Source of the DNA: Ligula intestinalis
Taxonomy: Eukaryota > Platyhelminthes > Cestoda > Diphyllobothriidea > Diphyllobothriidae
Direction of reading: 5' to 3'
Length of the DNA stretch: 64,000 nucleotides
Assembly: GCA_036362985.1 (NCBI GenBank)
Contig: JAYGXS010000008.1
Coordinates: 6,457,449 to 6,521,448 of the forward strand
Positions 32,411 through 43,590 of this stretch are shown in pieces. How positions within the stretch are numbered: the stretch's first letter is position 1; each line of letters begins with the position of its first letter. The translations under genes were made by a program, and so were the position numbers. The notes below the pieces were generated by a model. That model ran no database searches, was not told the DNA's origin, and was given only the letters and a program-made list of their open reading frames with translations.

Positions 32411-32955
32411 TAAGAGTTTTTCGTCTGATTAAAGAAAACAGTCCGATGTTAGCAGCGGTTTACTGGTACACAAAGCAAGTTTCCGTGAACGGACTGTTTG
32501 CTTGCGTGTAGTAAATGCGCTCATCTGGGGGATATAAACACAGGGGACTACGGATGACAAGGCACGCTGGCCTATGTCTTGTTTGTCAGCGTGACCTTGA
32601 CTAAGCTGAAGTGAAATCTGGGGACTATCGTACTTTAGTAGAGCCTGTTTGTCGCGGCCGTTGGAACGCAGGAGAAAAGGGAAGCAGCTGCTGTCGGTTA
32701 GCCGGAAACGGAACACTTAAACAACTGCTAAGTGAAGCCTAGGAGGGGTGGAACGCCCGAGATTGGTCCAGATTAAATTGATTCCAATAAGCATCTCAGC
32801 GGCAGCGACACACCATTGGAGGAACCAAAATCACAAAATCTGAAGTTTCTAATTCCAATTTTATCTAAGAGAGCCAAATGCTATCCTCAAAAGAGTCACA
32901 ACCAATATGATTTCGAAAGCCACAATTGGCTGTTCATTTTCTCGATAAATATAAT
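32411..32955. other. Upstream part of the duplicated proline-rich locus
   Basis: No gene recognised. From about 32,880 the DNA aligns with 36,690 onward, so the duplication includes promoter DNA. Confidence 0.4.
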
Positions 32956-32957
32956 TG

Positions 32958-32975
32958 GCTATAAATATAAGCGGC
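32958..32975 (+). promoter_or_regulatory. TATA box of the decayed proline-rich paralogue
   Basis: GCTATAAATATAAGCGGCAG is followed by ATG at 33,016. The equivalent element at 36,739 sits at the same distance from its ATG. Confidence 0.55.
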
Positions 32976-33015
32976 AGGCGCAGAGGCCACAGATCATCAG
33001 CCACAAGTCTTGCAA

Positions 33016-34095
33016 ATGGCAACGGTCACACAACTAAACCCAGATTGCATAAACCCACGGCCCCTTGTTGGTTGGAGTCTAAGGGAACCCATTTCAGATC
33101 ATGCCAAAGAGGAGGCCTATAAACCATCTACAAAATAAAACTATCTGACACATTCACTTCCAGTAGACAACGCGAAAAAGGGTTGACAGAAATCTGAAAG
33201 AGAACAGCCACCCTGTCCAGTAAGCTATGAACCATTAAATTCCCAAAGCCTAACCACATCAGACCACGTATAACCTGCGCTAAGGATCCCAGTTGGATGA
33301 AAGGTAGAGGAGAAGAAATCAATACCAAACTTAAGTGTAGTCTGGCGGAAATTTTCAACTCCCGAAAATAATGAGAACGGAGACATACGGAGATCCACAT
33401 GACGACTAAGCCGAGAACAACTGCCCTACCCCGTAAGCGATGGACCTTACAACAGCCCAGAACACAGCAATAATGCCTCATGCAAACCTCAGCCAAAATT
33501 CAAGCAGATCCATGAAAAACCCTGTGTTTTTAACATTCTACAACCCGCCCAATTGACCTTGACTTCGGGAAGGTACTTTAAAAGGGTAGAAGAAGAGGAG
33601 TGTGAACAGTATGAAAACTGCCTGACACATTCATCTCCAGTAGACTACGCGAAAAGGCATCGATGGAGATCTCAAAGAGAGCAGCCACCCTATCCAGTAA
33701 GCGGCAGATCATTACAACCCAAAAGGGTTACCACATCAGACCAAGCATGCACTGCACTTAGGCTCCTTGTCGGACGGACGATAGAGCAGAAACCACCTAC
33801 ACCATCTTTGAGTGAACACTTTCTGACAACTTCAACTCCTGGAAAGAATGAAAAGGAGGATATACCGACATCTGCAACCCAGATGCGAACAGAACAACCG
33901 CCCTATTTCGTAAGCGACGGACCTCACAACAGCCCAGAAAACAGCAATAACGTCTCATTGAAACCTCAGCCGAAATCCAAGCAGATTGATGAAGAACCCT
34001 GTGTTTTTAACAATCTTCAATCAAGAAAGTCGGCTGTGCCTATAGGAATGTACTTGAAAGTGGTTGAAGAAGAGAAGCAGGAAGAGCAGAGTTAA
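33016..34095 (+). pseudogene. Proline-rich protein paralogue, broken and internally duplicated
   Basis: The frame from 33,016 (MATVTQLNPDCINPRPLVGW) aligns with the start of the intact gene at 36,798 but stops after about 40 codons (TAA near 33,134). A first body unit (33,126-33,605) has several stops (QPPCPVSYEPLN, LPYPVSDGPYNSPEHSNN, FKQIHEKPCVFN). A second body unit (33,606-34,095) is open and ends in KQIDEEPCVFNNLQSRKSAV, GMYLKVVEEEKQEEQS. The open frame 33,553-34,095 joins the end of unit 1 to unit 2, so the locus has an extra body unit relative to the 36.8 kb gene. Nothing in it resembles a known enzyme. Translation of the second unit cannot be excluded. Confidence 0.6.
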
Positions 34096-34440
34096 GAAGT
34101 CTTCTGAGGTATGCCTCCAAACTGCCACCCGGTAACTAAACATTCACGTGTTTTACGTGAAGTATCTTATACAGTAACAGTTCAAGCAATTGTGTTCGCA
34201 CTGAAACTCTCTATCCCCCTCTTGTCTCCTTGTTTCTTTTTTAAATATGTCATTTTATATAAATGAGGAATAAGCCCAGATGAATGGGGGGGGGGGGGAG
34301 TTGGAGTCGATAAAAGAGGAAACTTCCCCGCCATTAAGTAATTGGTGGTCTTACCAGGCACGGACCTTGCAGGAGACTGCTTTATGCACACAACGCCGGC
34401 TTCCACAAACTAGTAGATAAAAGGTTGGGGATTGGAAGAT
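34096..34440 (+). repeat. 3' flank of the proline-rich locus, copy 1
   Basis: Aligns with 37,385-37,800: GTATGCCTCCAAAC / GTACACCTCCAAAT, TTTTTTAAATA-GT, GGTGGTCTT-CCAGG-ACGGA, GGAG-CTG-TTTATGCACA and CCGGCTTC. Includes a 13-base G run (34,286-34,298). Confidence 0.65.
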
Positions 34441-36280
34441 TAAATGCATACTGGAGATTGTTTATTTAGTTCACTGGGCTGACTTGAGGCGCAAAATGTT
34501 GTTTACTAGAATGTGATTCTGTTCAGATCAGAATACTGGGGGAAAATAGAGGCAAAAATGGGCAAAGTCCAGCGTTTGTTAATATCCGAGGATACTTCCT
34601 ATGTTATTAAGTGCTTCGGAAAAGAAATTCTTGTGTGTGCATGTTGCACTATAAGAAAACATTCATGAAGAGCAGGAGATTTGAAATTATAACTGTTCAC
34701 AAAATGGAAAATTTTTTTTGCGTCCATGAAATTGAAGATAGTGTATTTAGGAGATAGCACATTTATTTTGAGAAACGAAGAGCAAAATAATTTTTTAAAA
34801 ATATATTTTGCAAGTTTACCAAGTTTTGGGCCCTAAAATTGAGAAATACACTCTTAAGGTTGCTGTTTGCTATACTCCATACAAAAATTTATATTTTATA
34901 TTTGAGGGGTTACAGGCAAGGAATTCGTTTCCGAAATTTTTTAGTTAATACCAAAAAAATTAATTGCACAATCGATATGAATGTGGAGACAGTTAACATA
35001 AAAAAAACATTTGACAGAGTGGTCACGGGACATTGCAAAACAGTTTTCTTGAAAAATCACCGTTGATATTATTGTCACTCTGTTTTGCATTTTTAATGTA
35101 GAACTTAGTCTAGGAGTAACGAAATATGCTGAAAACTGTTCCGATTTAGATAAAACATTTAGTTTTTTATTGATAACAGAAAACATATCCTTAATTGTTA
35201 GGGGAATCAATTCATTGGCCGAAATTTCCCATTCTGATCATGACTTAACCATCAAAAACATTCAAGTACGCAGATATCAGACGCCAAAATATATATGTAT
35301 ACAGCTTTTTTTCAAGAGGTTACTTTTTTTAAAATTTTTAGAAATCAATCTTAAGCATATTCATTTGCGGCTTTTGTAGTGCACGTTCATTTTTCTTGTC
35401 AATGAGTTCACATGGTTGGGTGGTTCTGAAACTATGACACCCAAAGACAGATGCATAAAAATGTTAAAAGGCTGGTTATTTACGTACAAGCTTTTAAAAT
35501 GTATCTTATTTTGAAGGTTTTGGTAAGCACATATGCTCAATTGAATGAAGCCAGTGAAAATTAAAAAAGATATAATTTGAATTCAAAGGAACATCTGAAC
35601 CTCTACGTAATCGAAATCCCAAAATTATTTTAAAAATTATTTGTCGAAAGGCAATTACTCTTAGTGTACTAAAATGGTACGTTTATAATCGCAAATGACA
35701 ACTAAATTTGAATTTATTATTCACTGACCGGCATGTCCGCACGTGAGCTTACGAAATATCTTACTCCTGTGATCTTCCAATGGGCCAAGTCAAACAGTAT
35801 TGTGGTCGCTTTAGTCCAACACAACTCAGACAATGCATGAACGAAAGTAAAAACTAGAAATTCTCGTGAAAAAAAAAATGGAATATAAACTCGAAATTTT
35901 GGCTTTTCAGCAACATTCATAGATTTAATTCTACGCAATATGGAAGCACATACATATAAACACTTAAAAAATGATTGATGTTCAACGTAATTTTACTTTT
36001 TTTGCTGTGTTCACACAGCGTTTTGTTTAAACGGGTATCCTCTACAAGTACAGCTTAAGTTGATCTAGTTTGCCCGATTTTCACTTTTTCTGAATTTTAT
36101 ACTTTGCTAAAAAGATTTTATTCCTATTAAACGTTATATTTCTTCATAAATAACAACATGCCCTATCGGGAAGAACGACCATTAGTTTATTGATGTAAGA
36201 CTTTTGGGGCCGCAGCTTCAGTTGCGTTTGAGTAACAGGGAAATACTTGTAAAAAACCTTGAGTTAGTGAACCTACTGTT
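34441..36280. other. AT-rich DNA without a supported gene
   Basis: ORFs of 69-89 residues on both strands have AT-driven composition and no domain. No repeat partner was seen apart from 36,290-36,345, which aligns with 37,820-37,875 (ATAACCGA-GCTGACCC, TCTG-GGT-GTT-GG). Confidence 0.45.
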
Positions 36281-36738
36281 TCTACTACGGCTGGCTATAA
36301 CCGACGCTGACCCAGAGATTCTGAGGTTGTTCGGCAGGACCTTATGAGTGACCCTGAAGTCCTCACCGGTATCCATACAGGTCCAATAATGTACATGAAA
36401 ATACACCAGGATTACGTTGTCGTATGGCTTATTTTCCAACGTACACTAGATAAGTTGGGTTGAGTTATTTTAGCGAAAGCATATAGCATAAGGTAACTTA
36501 TTCTGTTTGCCTTCTACAATTCTATTCTATAATGTATTTTGCTTCGGATGTAATCTGCCCTCAAATTTTGATTATGATGCTCCTGCTGCAATCAATAGGG
36601 TGCGTATACTCTTTTTGACTATGACCAGCCCAGCATAGGCGTCTACTGTGGTTGGTTGATTCTGAGGGGATAAGCTTTCAAACAAGCAATAGGAGTTCGC
36701 AAAAGTGTGCGCAAGCTCCAATTGGCTGTTTTTCATCT

Positions 36739-36750
36739 CGTATAAATTTG
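36739..36750 (+). promoter_or_regulatory. TATA box of the proline-rich gene
   Basis: CGTATAAATTTG, followed by AGTGGCAGGCGCAGAAGC, with the ATG at 36,798. The conserved GGCAGGCGCAGA after the TATA box in both paralogues could mark the transcription start, giving a very short 5' UTR. Confidence 0.55.
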
Positions 36751-36797
36751 AGTGGCAGGCGCAGAAGCTAATTCCTGCACATGTAAACGGCTACACA

Positions 36798-37424
36798 ATG
36801 TATCCAGTTGGCACTAGATCAAGGCCCCTAGTCTGTGGGAAGCCAATGGACCCCACGTCTGATCATGTCGAATTGAAGGCCTATACGTTGTCTACGGAAG
36901 CAAAGGACACGAAAAAGCATCAATGGAGATCTAACACAATAGAGCCAGCCTCTCCAGTACTCGAAAGACCATTTCAACCGCAAAGGCTCACCAAATCACA
37001 CAAAGAATGTCCTGTACAACGTCCCCCCGTTGGTTGGCGACTAACGGAGCTCTCTTCAGATCCAGTTACAGAGGAGGAGAAGAAGGAGAAGACACCTAAA
37101 CCACCTATGAAAGTAAATCGGCCGACACCGTCAGCTCCAGTCCACAAAGAAAATGAACCGAGATCTCCATCCAAAACTAGAACAAAACAGCCACCACCTC
37201 CACTGCCACTGCCGCCTTATCCCGTCAGCTCAGAACACAGCAATAAGGTCACCGTTAAAACGCAATTGCCAGAATCTAAGCAGATTCACGAAGAACCCTG
37301 TGTGTTCAGCACTGTAAAATCTACCCGATCGGCGGTTCCCTTGCCAATGTACGTGGAAGCGATTGAGGAAGATGAGTCTACGGAAGCTTTCCAGGTACAC
37401 CTCCAAATCGGGACTATAAGCTAA
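36798..37424 (+). CDS. Proline-rich protein of unknown function, 208 residues
   Basis: Open frame without introns up to TAA 37,422-37,424. I chose the ATG at 36,798 and not the upstream in-frame ATG (36,705). The TATA box lies between them, and the decayed paralogue has its ATG at the matching place. The protein has no signal peptide and no membrane segment. It is rich in Pro, Lys, Glu and Ser. Residues 87-130 are basic/acidic repeats (EEEKKEKTPKPP). Residues 131-142 are QPPPPLPLPPYP, an SH3- or profilin-type ligand by composition. Residues 147-188 are the best conserved with the paralogue (SNKV-VK, SKQIHEEPCVF, RSAVPLPMYVEAIEE). It is probably an unstructured cytosolic protein. A conserved CAG|GTAC donor-like site near 37,394 leaves open a spliced alternative end. 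Confidence 0.6.
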   Translation: MYPVGTRSRPLVCGKPMDPTSDHVELKAYTLSTEAKDTKKHQWRSNTIEPASPVLERPFQPQRLTKSHKECPVQRPPVGWRLTELSSDPVTEEEKKEKTPKPPMKVNRPTPSAPVHKENEPRSPSKTRTKQPPPPLPLPPYPVSSEHSNKVTVKTQLPESKQIHEEPCVFSTVKSTRSAVPLPMYVEAIEEDESTEAFQVHLQIGTIS

Positions 37425-37865
37425 CGATCAACTTGTGTTATATGTCGTCTGTTACTTTAAGGCTGCCAGCTAATAAGTCTCTTAAAATTTTCTTATTCAA
37501 CTGCGACTCAAACAATTATGTTCGTATTAAGTCTGACAATACACCTATTTTTTGCTCCTTGTTCCTCTTTTTTAAATAGTTAATTTCATCTAAATGGGGC
37601 ATAAGTCCCAGGGGACTTGTGGGTAGGTTACGTGACAGTGAGCATTTGGTGAGGCCCATCAAAAAGGAGGAGGGATATGAGAGAGAGAGGGAGAGACAGC
37701 GCGAACACGTGCATACCACTAAGTGACCGTTGGTCTTGTCAGGTACGGAGGTTGTGGGAGGCTGTTTTATGCACATAAAACCGGCTTCTTCAAGCTCTGG
37801 TAGTGGCCGCTTTTGCTGTTTATAACCGAAGCTGACCCGAAGACTCTGGGGTAGTTTGGTGGAAC
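37425..37865 (+). repeat. 3' flank of the proline-rich gene, copy 2
   Basis: Matches 34,096-34,440. A purine run (GAGAGAGAGAGGGAGAGACAG, 37,679-37,699) is private to this copy. The minus ORF at 37,516-37,776 is not taken as a gene. No clear polyadenylation signal was found. Confidence 0.5.
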
Positions 37866-37869
37866 CTTA

Positions 37870-39260
37870 CAATTCACCCATGTGGAGTACGCACGATATC
37901 CGGAATTCACAGTGTGCGAAATAGTTGCGCCTTTTGTGCTCCTGGGGTGTTCCTTTATTCTTTTCAATAGGCTTCAGATGAGCATATAAATAAGTGGTGG
38001 TCTGAGCTGGCAACCTATACTTACCTATCCTATGCAAGGTCCCGTTGGTTGAAAATAAAACCCAAACTCTCGCTGTCGGGAGGTTTCCTGGCACGGCTTA
38101 GTCAAGAAATCATTATAGTAGTTCTCTGAATGCATTCTAATAAAAATAAACTTGGCAGAATAGCTATTTCGTTCCCACAATAAGTTTGGTGGGTTTTATT
38201 TGACTCGCATTCATTTTCTTTATAAATAATCTCTCAGGATATTCGTTCTCGCGAGTCAGGTCCTGGATGTTCGTAAGCTCCTCCTGAATACTAGCTACCG
38301 AAAACATTTTCTACCTAGTTCTACTAATCAGCGGCCTAGGTTGTGCTCCCGTAGAATAGGTAGAAAGCTGTTGGAATTTGTAAACTATAAAGGCCAGTTT
38401 TTTATAAGTGCTCCTTCGGACGCTACCGTTAGGTCTGCAAATAAGAAGCACGTCCAAGAAGGGAAGCCAACCTGCTTTTTATTTCTTCAACGTGAAGCTA
38501 ATGGAAGGATGTGCTTGGTATGCAGAATTCAAGAGTGTGTCTATATAAGTTTCGTTTGTGGCAATGAAAAATGTGTCATCAGCATAGCTACTGTTGTGCT
38601 TTATCCTACCAATCTGATAGCTAATTTTACATTTCTTTAACTTGCCCACAACGATATTAGCAGAGCGAGGTCTGAGAGGCAAGCCCATAGCAAAACCATT
38701 TACTGTCAATGAGGAGCTGTAAATTTACTGTGCATTTTGATAATATTTCCTCTAAGGAATCATTAAATATTTCTATTTCGACTTTGTTGGTGATCGGTAA
38801 GTCAGTAAACAGCGATGAGACGTTTAGAGACAACAGCAGCAACATCATGCCATTTAAGTTCACGTCCTAGATGTCGTCGACAAATTCGAAACTTTCCGAT
38901 AGCTACTTGTTGCAAGTGGATACTGCAGGGCTTTAAAGTTTTCTATTAACAATTTCGCTGTCACACGTGACGTGCAATCATATACTTCCTTGAATTTCAC
39001 CTGGTCTGATAGCATGGCCTGCATCGTCCATACATAGTCCAATCCATTTCTTATAAGGGTGCGCGTTCCCTTGTCTGGTTTAGTAGACAAAATGAGCACG
39101 TTCTGTGACAGATGTTTTAACTTTTTGAGAGCAATCCCTGGCTCTTTGGTCTTTTGTTTAGGTATTGCTAGAGTACTGGACACTTTCTGCGGGCATTCGA
39201 GCATAATTTTGGTTGTAGGGATTCTGGGATTGGTGTTGTGTTCGTCGTCCCCCAAAGAAG
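37870..39260 (-). pseudogene. Penelope-like element: RT, linker and nuclease start
   Basis: Minus strand, in order. 39,255-38,870: RT N-part (ALKKLKHLSQNVLILSTKPDKGTR, where the family has PADKGR). 38,709-38,479: RT palm with GFAMGLPLRPRSANIVVGKL and SYADDTFFIA, so the catalytic YADD is intact. 38,480-38,330: SISFTLKK, LPFLDVLL, RPNGSVRRSTYKK. 38,330-38,220: linker with IQDL and a YP--F remnant. 38,094-37,980: nuclease start LPTARVWVLFSTNGTLHRIGKYRLPAQTTT. The GIY-YIG core and tail are missing at the left end. Several frame changes and stops are present. The same FSTN-LH-GK--LPAQTT segment opens the nuclease of the 12.3 kb copy, so both belong to one lineage. Confidence 0.85.
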
Positions 39261-40055
39261 AGGAAGAAGAAAGGTCGAGGACATGGACCTTTTTATTTTC
39301 GTACCGACGTCTTGGTCACTCGCTCAGTTCCATCTTCTGAGTAACTAAGCGGTTATTCCTGTTCGCTGGGACTGTTGCAGCATTGCCGCGTGCCTGCTAT
39401 CATATCCGCGCTCGACGCAGGAACTTTGGCCTGCCTAATTGATGTAAACTGACCGTAATATTGATCACTGGTGAGCTTGTGCGGCTTGCGGCTGTCGCAA
39501 GTCAGCATACTGGCTGACGTGCTCATAATTGACTGACGAAGTAATCAGTTAGCTTTCAAAGTCTCAGTGATCGGCCTTTCGAACAGATGTGCTGAATTTA
39601 CAACCCAAAGATAAAACGTCAAAGGATGTTTTATAAAGCGTCACAGAGAAATAATTGTGGACATTACCACCTGGATCTTCGGGGAGCCTTCATAGCAGCT
39701 TCATTTTGTGCAGCATTTATAGAAAAGATGATATCTTTGCGTCTCAATTATTTATTCCTATGGTGTGCCTATAGCCTTTGGCTACTTCTCTTTCGTCCTC
39801 TGTCAGGGTGTCGAGAAAGTCAGCGCGTTGGCATACGTCGAGTTCTAGTTCTTCCACGTCCAGTCTGGGCGCCTCTCTTTTCAGGGTTTTGGTGGTAATA
39901 CCGGTACGAAAAAATCACAGCGATCTTTGCGTTATTCGTTTGGATACTTGGTCTTTTAAATTCAGTCCTAAAAAAATTAGCAAGTAATTTCGCTTTTACA
40001 AGTTTGGCGTTGAAACGCAGGTACCCACTGAGTGCCTATGACATAGCGGGGTCTT
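39261..40055. other. Region upstream of the PLE, possibly its N-terminal part
   Basis: On the minus strand 39,300-39,255 continues the PLE frame. 39,900-39,750 holds a separate coding-like run (REAPRLDVEELELDVCQRAD, LDTLTEDEREVAKGY) that may be a PLE N-terminus or an unrelated exon. The plus ORFs 39,059-39,340, 39,626-39,898 and 39,778-39,987 are antisense to it. Not resolved. Confidence 0.3.
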
Positions 40056-40084
40056 TGGATTGTTTAAATGCTGCAAATATTATG

Positions 40085-40150
40085 ATCGGAGAATTAAGAA
40101 AAGTAAGCTTTCAATAAATTCTCACCGGATCATTACATTTATATGCGAAA
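40085..40150 (-). repeat. Decayed hammerhead-like PLE tail
   Basis: Minus strand: CATATAAATGTAATGATCCGGTGAGAATTTATTGAAAGCTTACTTTTC. Helix II and GAAAGC are kept. CTGATGA is changed to CCGGTGA and helix III is shortened. Confidence 0.5.
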
Positions 40151-40735
40151 AGAGGCGGGCAATTTTGGTTGTAATTTCATCCAAGCAAGTTGTGGAATAT
40201 ATCTATATTACCTTTCGAGGTGCAGTATTACGATTTTTAAGGATAAAATAAAACCCGTTCAGAACACATCCTTTTTAACTGAGATCTACAGAATTTCTGC
40301 TTTATCAGCTCACAGAAAATACGTTTGAGTCAGGGGAATTCAATCTTGAACCTTATAGCGCACACCTCTATCGATTTCCCAGGCCATCTGAGGTGAAATC
40401 AACTGAGGCCACAATTTAGATTTGGGTCGCCAAGACTTCTTTTTTGTTGACATTTTCCATGAGAGCATACTAGAGGTGGATACGTTATTAGCGGCTGTAT
40501 AGTGAGTATAAACGCATCTGTTTGGTCATATCTTCTGAAAGAGTTAGCTAGTCCTGTTTCTCCATTAAGCCAGTGCATCTAAATACTTCGATAAGAGTTT
40601 TTAGTGTTATTTCGGAACCTGCGTTTAAAATGTTAACATTATTATGGCAGGAATTTACTTTTTTCTAAAAGTCTATACCCCTTCTATATACCGTTGTTTT
40701 GACCTCGCCATTGTAAGTTCGCGTGACGAAGTTGA
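40151..40735. other. No feature recognised
   Basis: AT-rich; short ORFs only. Confidence 0.4.
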
Positions 40736-40739
40736 TCAA

Positions 40740-41300
40740 GCTGCTGATCCCTTTCGTCTTCCGTCTTGGGTTGTACACCTGGAAATATCGAGTTGAGTAT
40801 AAGCGGGGCTGTTGCAGGACAAATTCGTTTATTAAATCGGCGATTCAGGAGCCCGTCGGAGTTCCCTTGATCTGTTCATAACTCGCGCCTGCAAAAGTAA
40901 AATATATACCTTAGCAAAATTCGAACAGCCTCATGAGGTGTTTATTTTTTAGGGAAAGTTGTGTTTCATCGTGAAGCTTCTCGAGCTTCCGGCCTGGATG
41001 TATCCTGCCCATAATTGGTGAAATGGACGTGAATAATGCGTTCACGTCATAGGAAACTACCATTTCTTCTGATTGACTCCTTTGGCTACGAAGGTCTGCC
41101 ATGAATTTGGAGGCTGAACGGCCTGAGACATCAGAGTTGTCTTGGAGACATTTTAGTCTGGAGTACATCCATTTTGCCAAATTGTGGGTAAGCGCAACGA
41201 TTGGCCGCAAATAAACGTTTTGTTTATGGATCTTTGGCAGAACATATTAGCGAACCAGGGCAGCATCTGTCGGAAACTACAAAGGAAAGTAAATACGAAT
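40740..41300 (-). pseudogene. Penelope-like element RT fragment, second lineage
   Basis: From 41,245 downward the minus strand reads LPKIHKQNVYLRPIVALTHN, LAKWMYSRLKCLQDN, SASKFMADL and EEMVVSYDVNALFTSISP (RT motif A region, D kept). After a break, near 40,870-40,780, it reads QIKGTPTGS, stop, IADLINEFVLQQ, which is the GTPMGSPISGLIAE region. The YVDD box and everything after it are lost. PKIHK, FDV-SLFTSIP and GTPMGSPIS are hallmark PLE RT motifs. Confidence 0.85.
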
Positions 41301-41600
41301 TAAAAAATAAAGTTTCTGAAAGAAGATAAAAAACAGGATTCGTTATTTAAATAATCCATTGTTTGTCAACAAACAAGCGCGGCATGATTAAAATATGAAC
41401 GTACGATAATACTGGGAAAAAATAAATGAAATATGTCTAACTGAAGTGACACTTACTTAAGAACCTAAACTAAAGGAAGCTAAACTCACAAAATTAAAGA
41501 ATACTTTTCAAATAACATAAAAATAGTAAAAAGTGAACTTCAATATAAAAAGGTTTAATAACCAAATAAAATAACTTAAATCTAAGTTAATATGAATGCT
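41301..41600. other. A-rich tract
   Basis: Repeating AAACTAAA, AAATAA and TAACTTAAA-like motifs without coding content. Similar tracts lie at 43,600-44,330 and 52,540-52,860, the last also preceding an R9 copy. Confidence 0.5.
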
Positions 41601-41800
41601 AATTGAAGGTGTGTGTGGTGCTTTGCGCCGCAACCTTAAAATTCGATCTCCAGAACCATTATTTGCACCTCAGGTAAGTTTAAGTACCTGATCTCTTTAC
41701 CACCAACTTTTTTCAAAAATATGGAGAAGCTTAATAATGTATATGATATGCGTCAGAAAAACATGTCCAAATTTTTCAAACCCAGTAAATTATAAGTTGG
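41600..41800 (+). repeat. Dispersed repeat R9, copy 1
   Basis: TTAATTGAAGGTGTGTGTGGTGCTT-CGC, CACCTCAGGTAAGTTTAAGTA, CCAACTTTTTTCA and CAAACCCAGTAAATTA align with 52,868-53,180. Both copies follow an A-rich tract. Confidence 0.5.
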
Positions 41801-41811
41801 GAAAAAATAAA

Positions 41812-41925
41812 AGTGCATTTCAGTGTTCAGTTGACCCAATTGAGAAAAAAACTCGTATCCTCAGTGGGACTCGAACTCACACAGCAAGCAAAAGGTCATT
41901 GAATACTCAAATTCTAAACCTTTAA
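41812..41925 (-). repeat. tRNA-derived SINE copy (single)
   Basis: Minus strand has GTGTGAGTTCGAGTCCCAC (B box, near-perfect GTTCGANNCC) and CGAGTTTTTTTCTCAATTGGGTCAACTG, which matches the body after the head in the 3.4-4.2 kb SINE trio. The A box side (TTTAGAATTTGAGTATTC) is decayed. Confidence 0.6.
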
Positions 41926-43590
41926 ATGATATCCACATCTATTATTGATATAGGTCTCACTTGAACCCCTGAATTTTCGTTTCTTCCCACATGAGGTAGC
42001 ATACTAGGAATGGGAGTACAGAATGCTAATATGCCTATGCACGACAAGGAATCGGACGGAAGCTTCGGCACATAGAACGGGAAGACTACGCATCCGTCAG
42101 TTCAGAATGAAGAGGATGAGTGACGTGTTCAAGGATGCGATCAGCAAATTGCTTGACTTATCACAGTTGTCATTGTATTATGATATCAGCTTAAAAAGGT
42201 ATGATACACAACGGCAGCTGATATGAGCATTCGGAGGATACGTTAAAAATGATCAGGTATTTTTTAAGTTAAGCTGGAAAAATTAACTGGAGAGCAGTGA
42301 ATAGTGAGAAAGAGAATGCAGGCATCCATAAATTGCCAGATTAGAGATTGTGGTGTACGGAGTTTAATAAGGAGGCCGTAGATATGAAGATTAAATGACA
42401 GTTTCTATATCAGAGTTACACCAAGATACCCGAAACAGAATCCTTAATTGGGACGAAAGTCTATGGGTTCAGGATTGGGAAAGCGTCGCAATCGAAGAAC
42501 ACACTGTACTCATTTCTGGTGTTTTCGTAAAAGGCCATTTTCTGGCGACCATTCTGAGACGTGATCCAGGCCATTTTTCAGTACTTAAAGGTGAATTTGG
42601 CTTTTTAAAGGATGGCTGGCAACTATTTATTAGCATATTTCACTAACAAACAGTCATCTGGCGATTGTAGGTCATCAGTGTGGAGGAAAAAGATGTTAGG
42701 GGATAATATAACCCCTTTATGAAGTCCACAGTTTTCGGGAAGGACTATGGATTTTTGTTTGCCGTGCTGACAGTCCAGCTGGGACAGCCACATGCAGATA
42801 CTTTATCAAGTAGAAGAAGAAGATGGCGCGAGATAATATTAAGGGCTGTGGAGTAGTCAAGAAGAGCGCATGCGTATGCGTGGCAGCCCTCACCTTAGTC
42901 TGTTAGGGCAGAATGGACTACCAGATCAACAGCGCCTAGTGGCAGCTTGAAAAAATATACACTGATGCCATTTTTACGGATCCTTTGCGGTGGCATTAAT
43001 GTTGGTCCACCATTCCGTTGGAAACCGAATAACAGCTTGTGGTGCAAATGTGAATCGAAATTAAATAGGAGAAGAAAAGCAGGAATTGGTATGACTCAAT
43101 CTGGGCTCCGACACCACTCTCGGTATGGCAGTTTCCATGACAACAGAAAGCTAAATCTGGCGTTTGACATGCAATGCGCTGCAATGTTGCACGACGCATA
43201 CTGCAAAATGGTGCGAGGGGACGCGTCCAATTTGCAGGTGACTCAGAAGTACAGTAGTCTAGCAGGGTAACGGCACCTATATTGTCAAGGGCAGTGAGCG
43301 CAGTTACGTGCAGTTAAACGAAAATGCAACAAAAGAGGGGAGGCACGTGAGCAGTAGGATATTTGAACCCAGTTCTGGTGCAAGCTGGCATCGAATGTTT
43401 CGTTTTTTCTCCCTCCGAATGCCAGGATCCAAAATTGAATTGTACCACTGAGTGCACATGTATGGATTATTGTAGATAGAATATGTTAGAAGTTTAATTT
43501 AGGGCCCAAAGCCGCATTTTGGAACCCTATCCTTATGTAATAAGGGACCAATGGTAGCAAAAATTGTCTAGGTTGGTCCTTACAAACAAA
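41926..43590. other. Unassigned sequence with weak ORFs
   Basis: Contains plus ORFs 42,023-42,226, 42,395-42,646 and 42,947-43,270. None shows a domain that I can name. Possible fragments of an unrecognised element. Confidence 0.35.

Noticed and set aside
39059..39340. 93-residue plus ORF
   Set aside because: Antisense to the PLE RT coding frame at 38.87-39.26 kb.
42395..42646. 83-residue plus ORF with reasonable amino-acid balance
   Set aside because: No family recognised and no conserved copy; left as unassigned.
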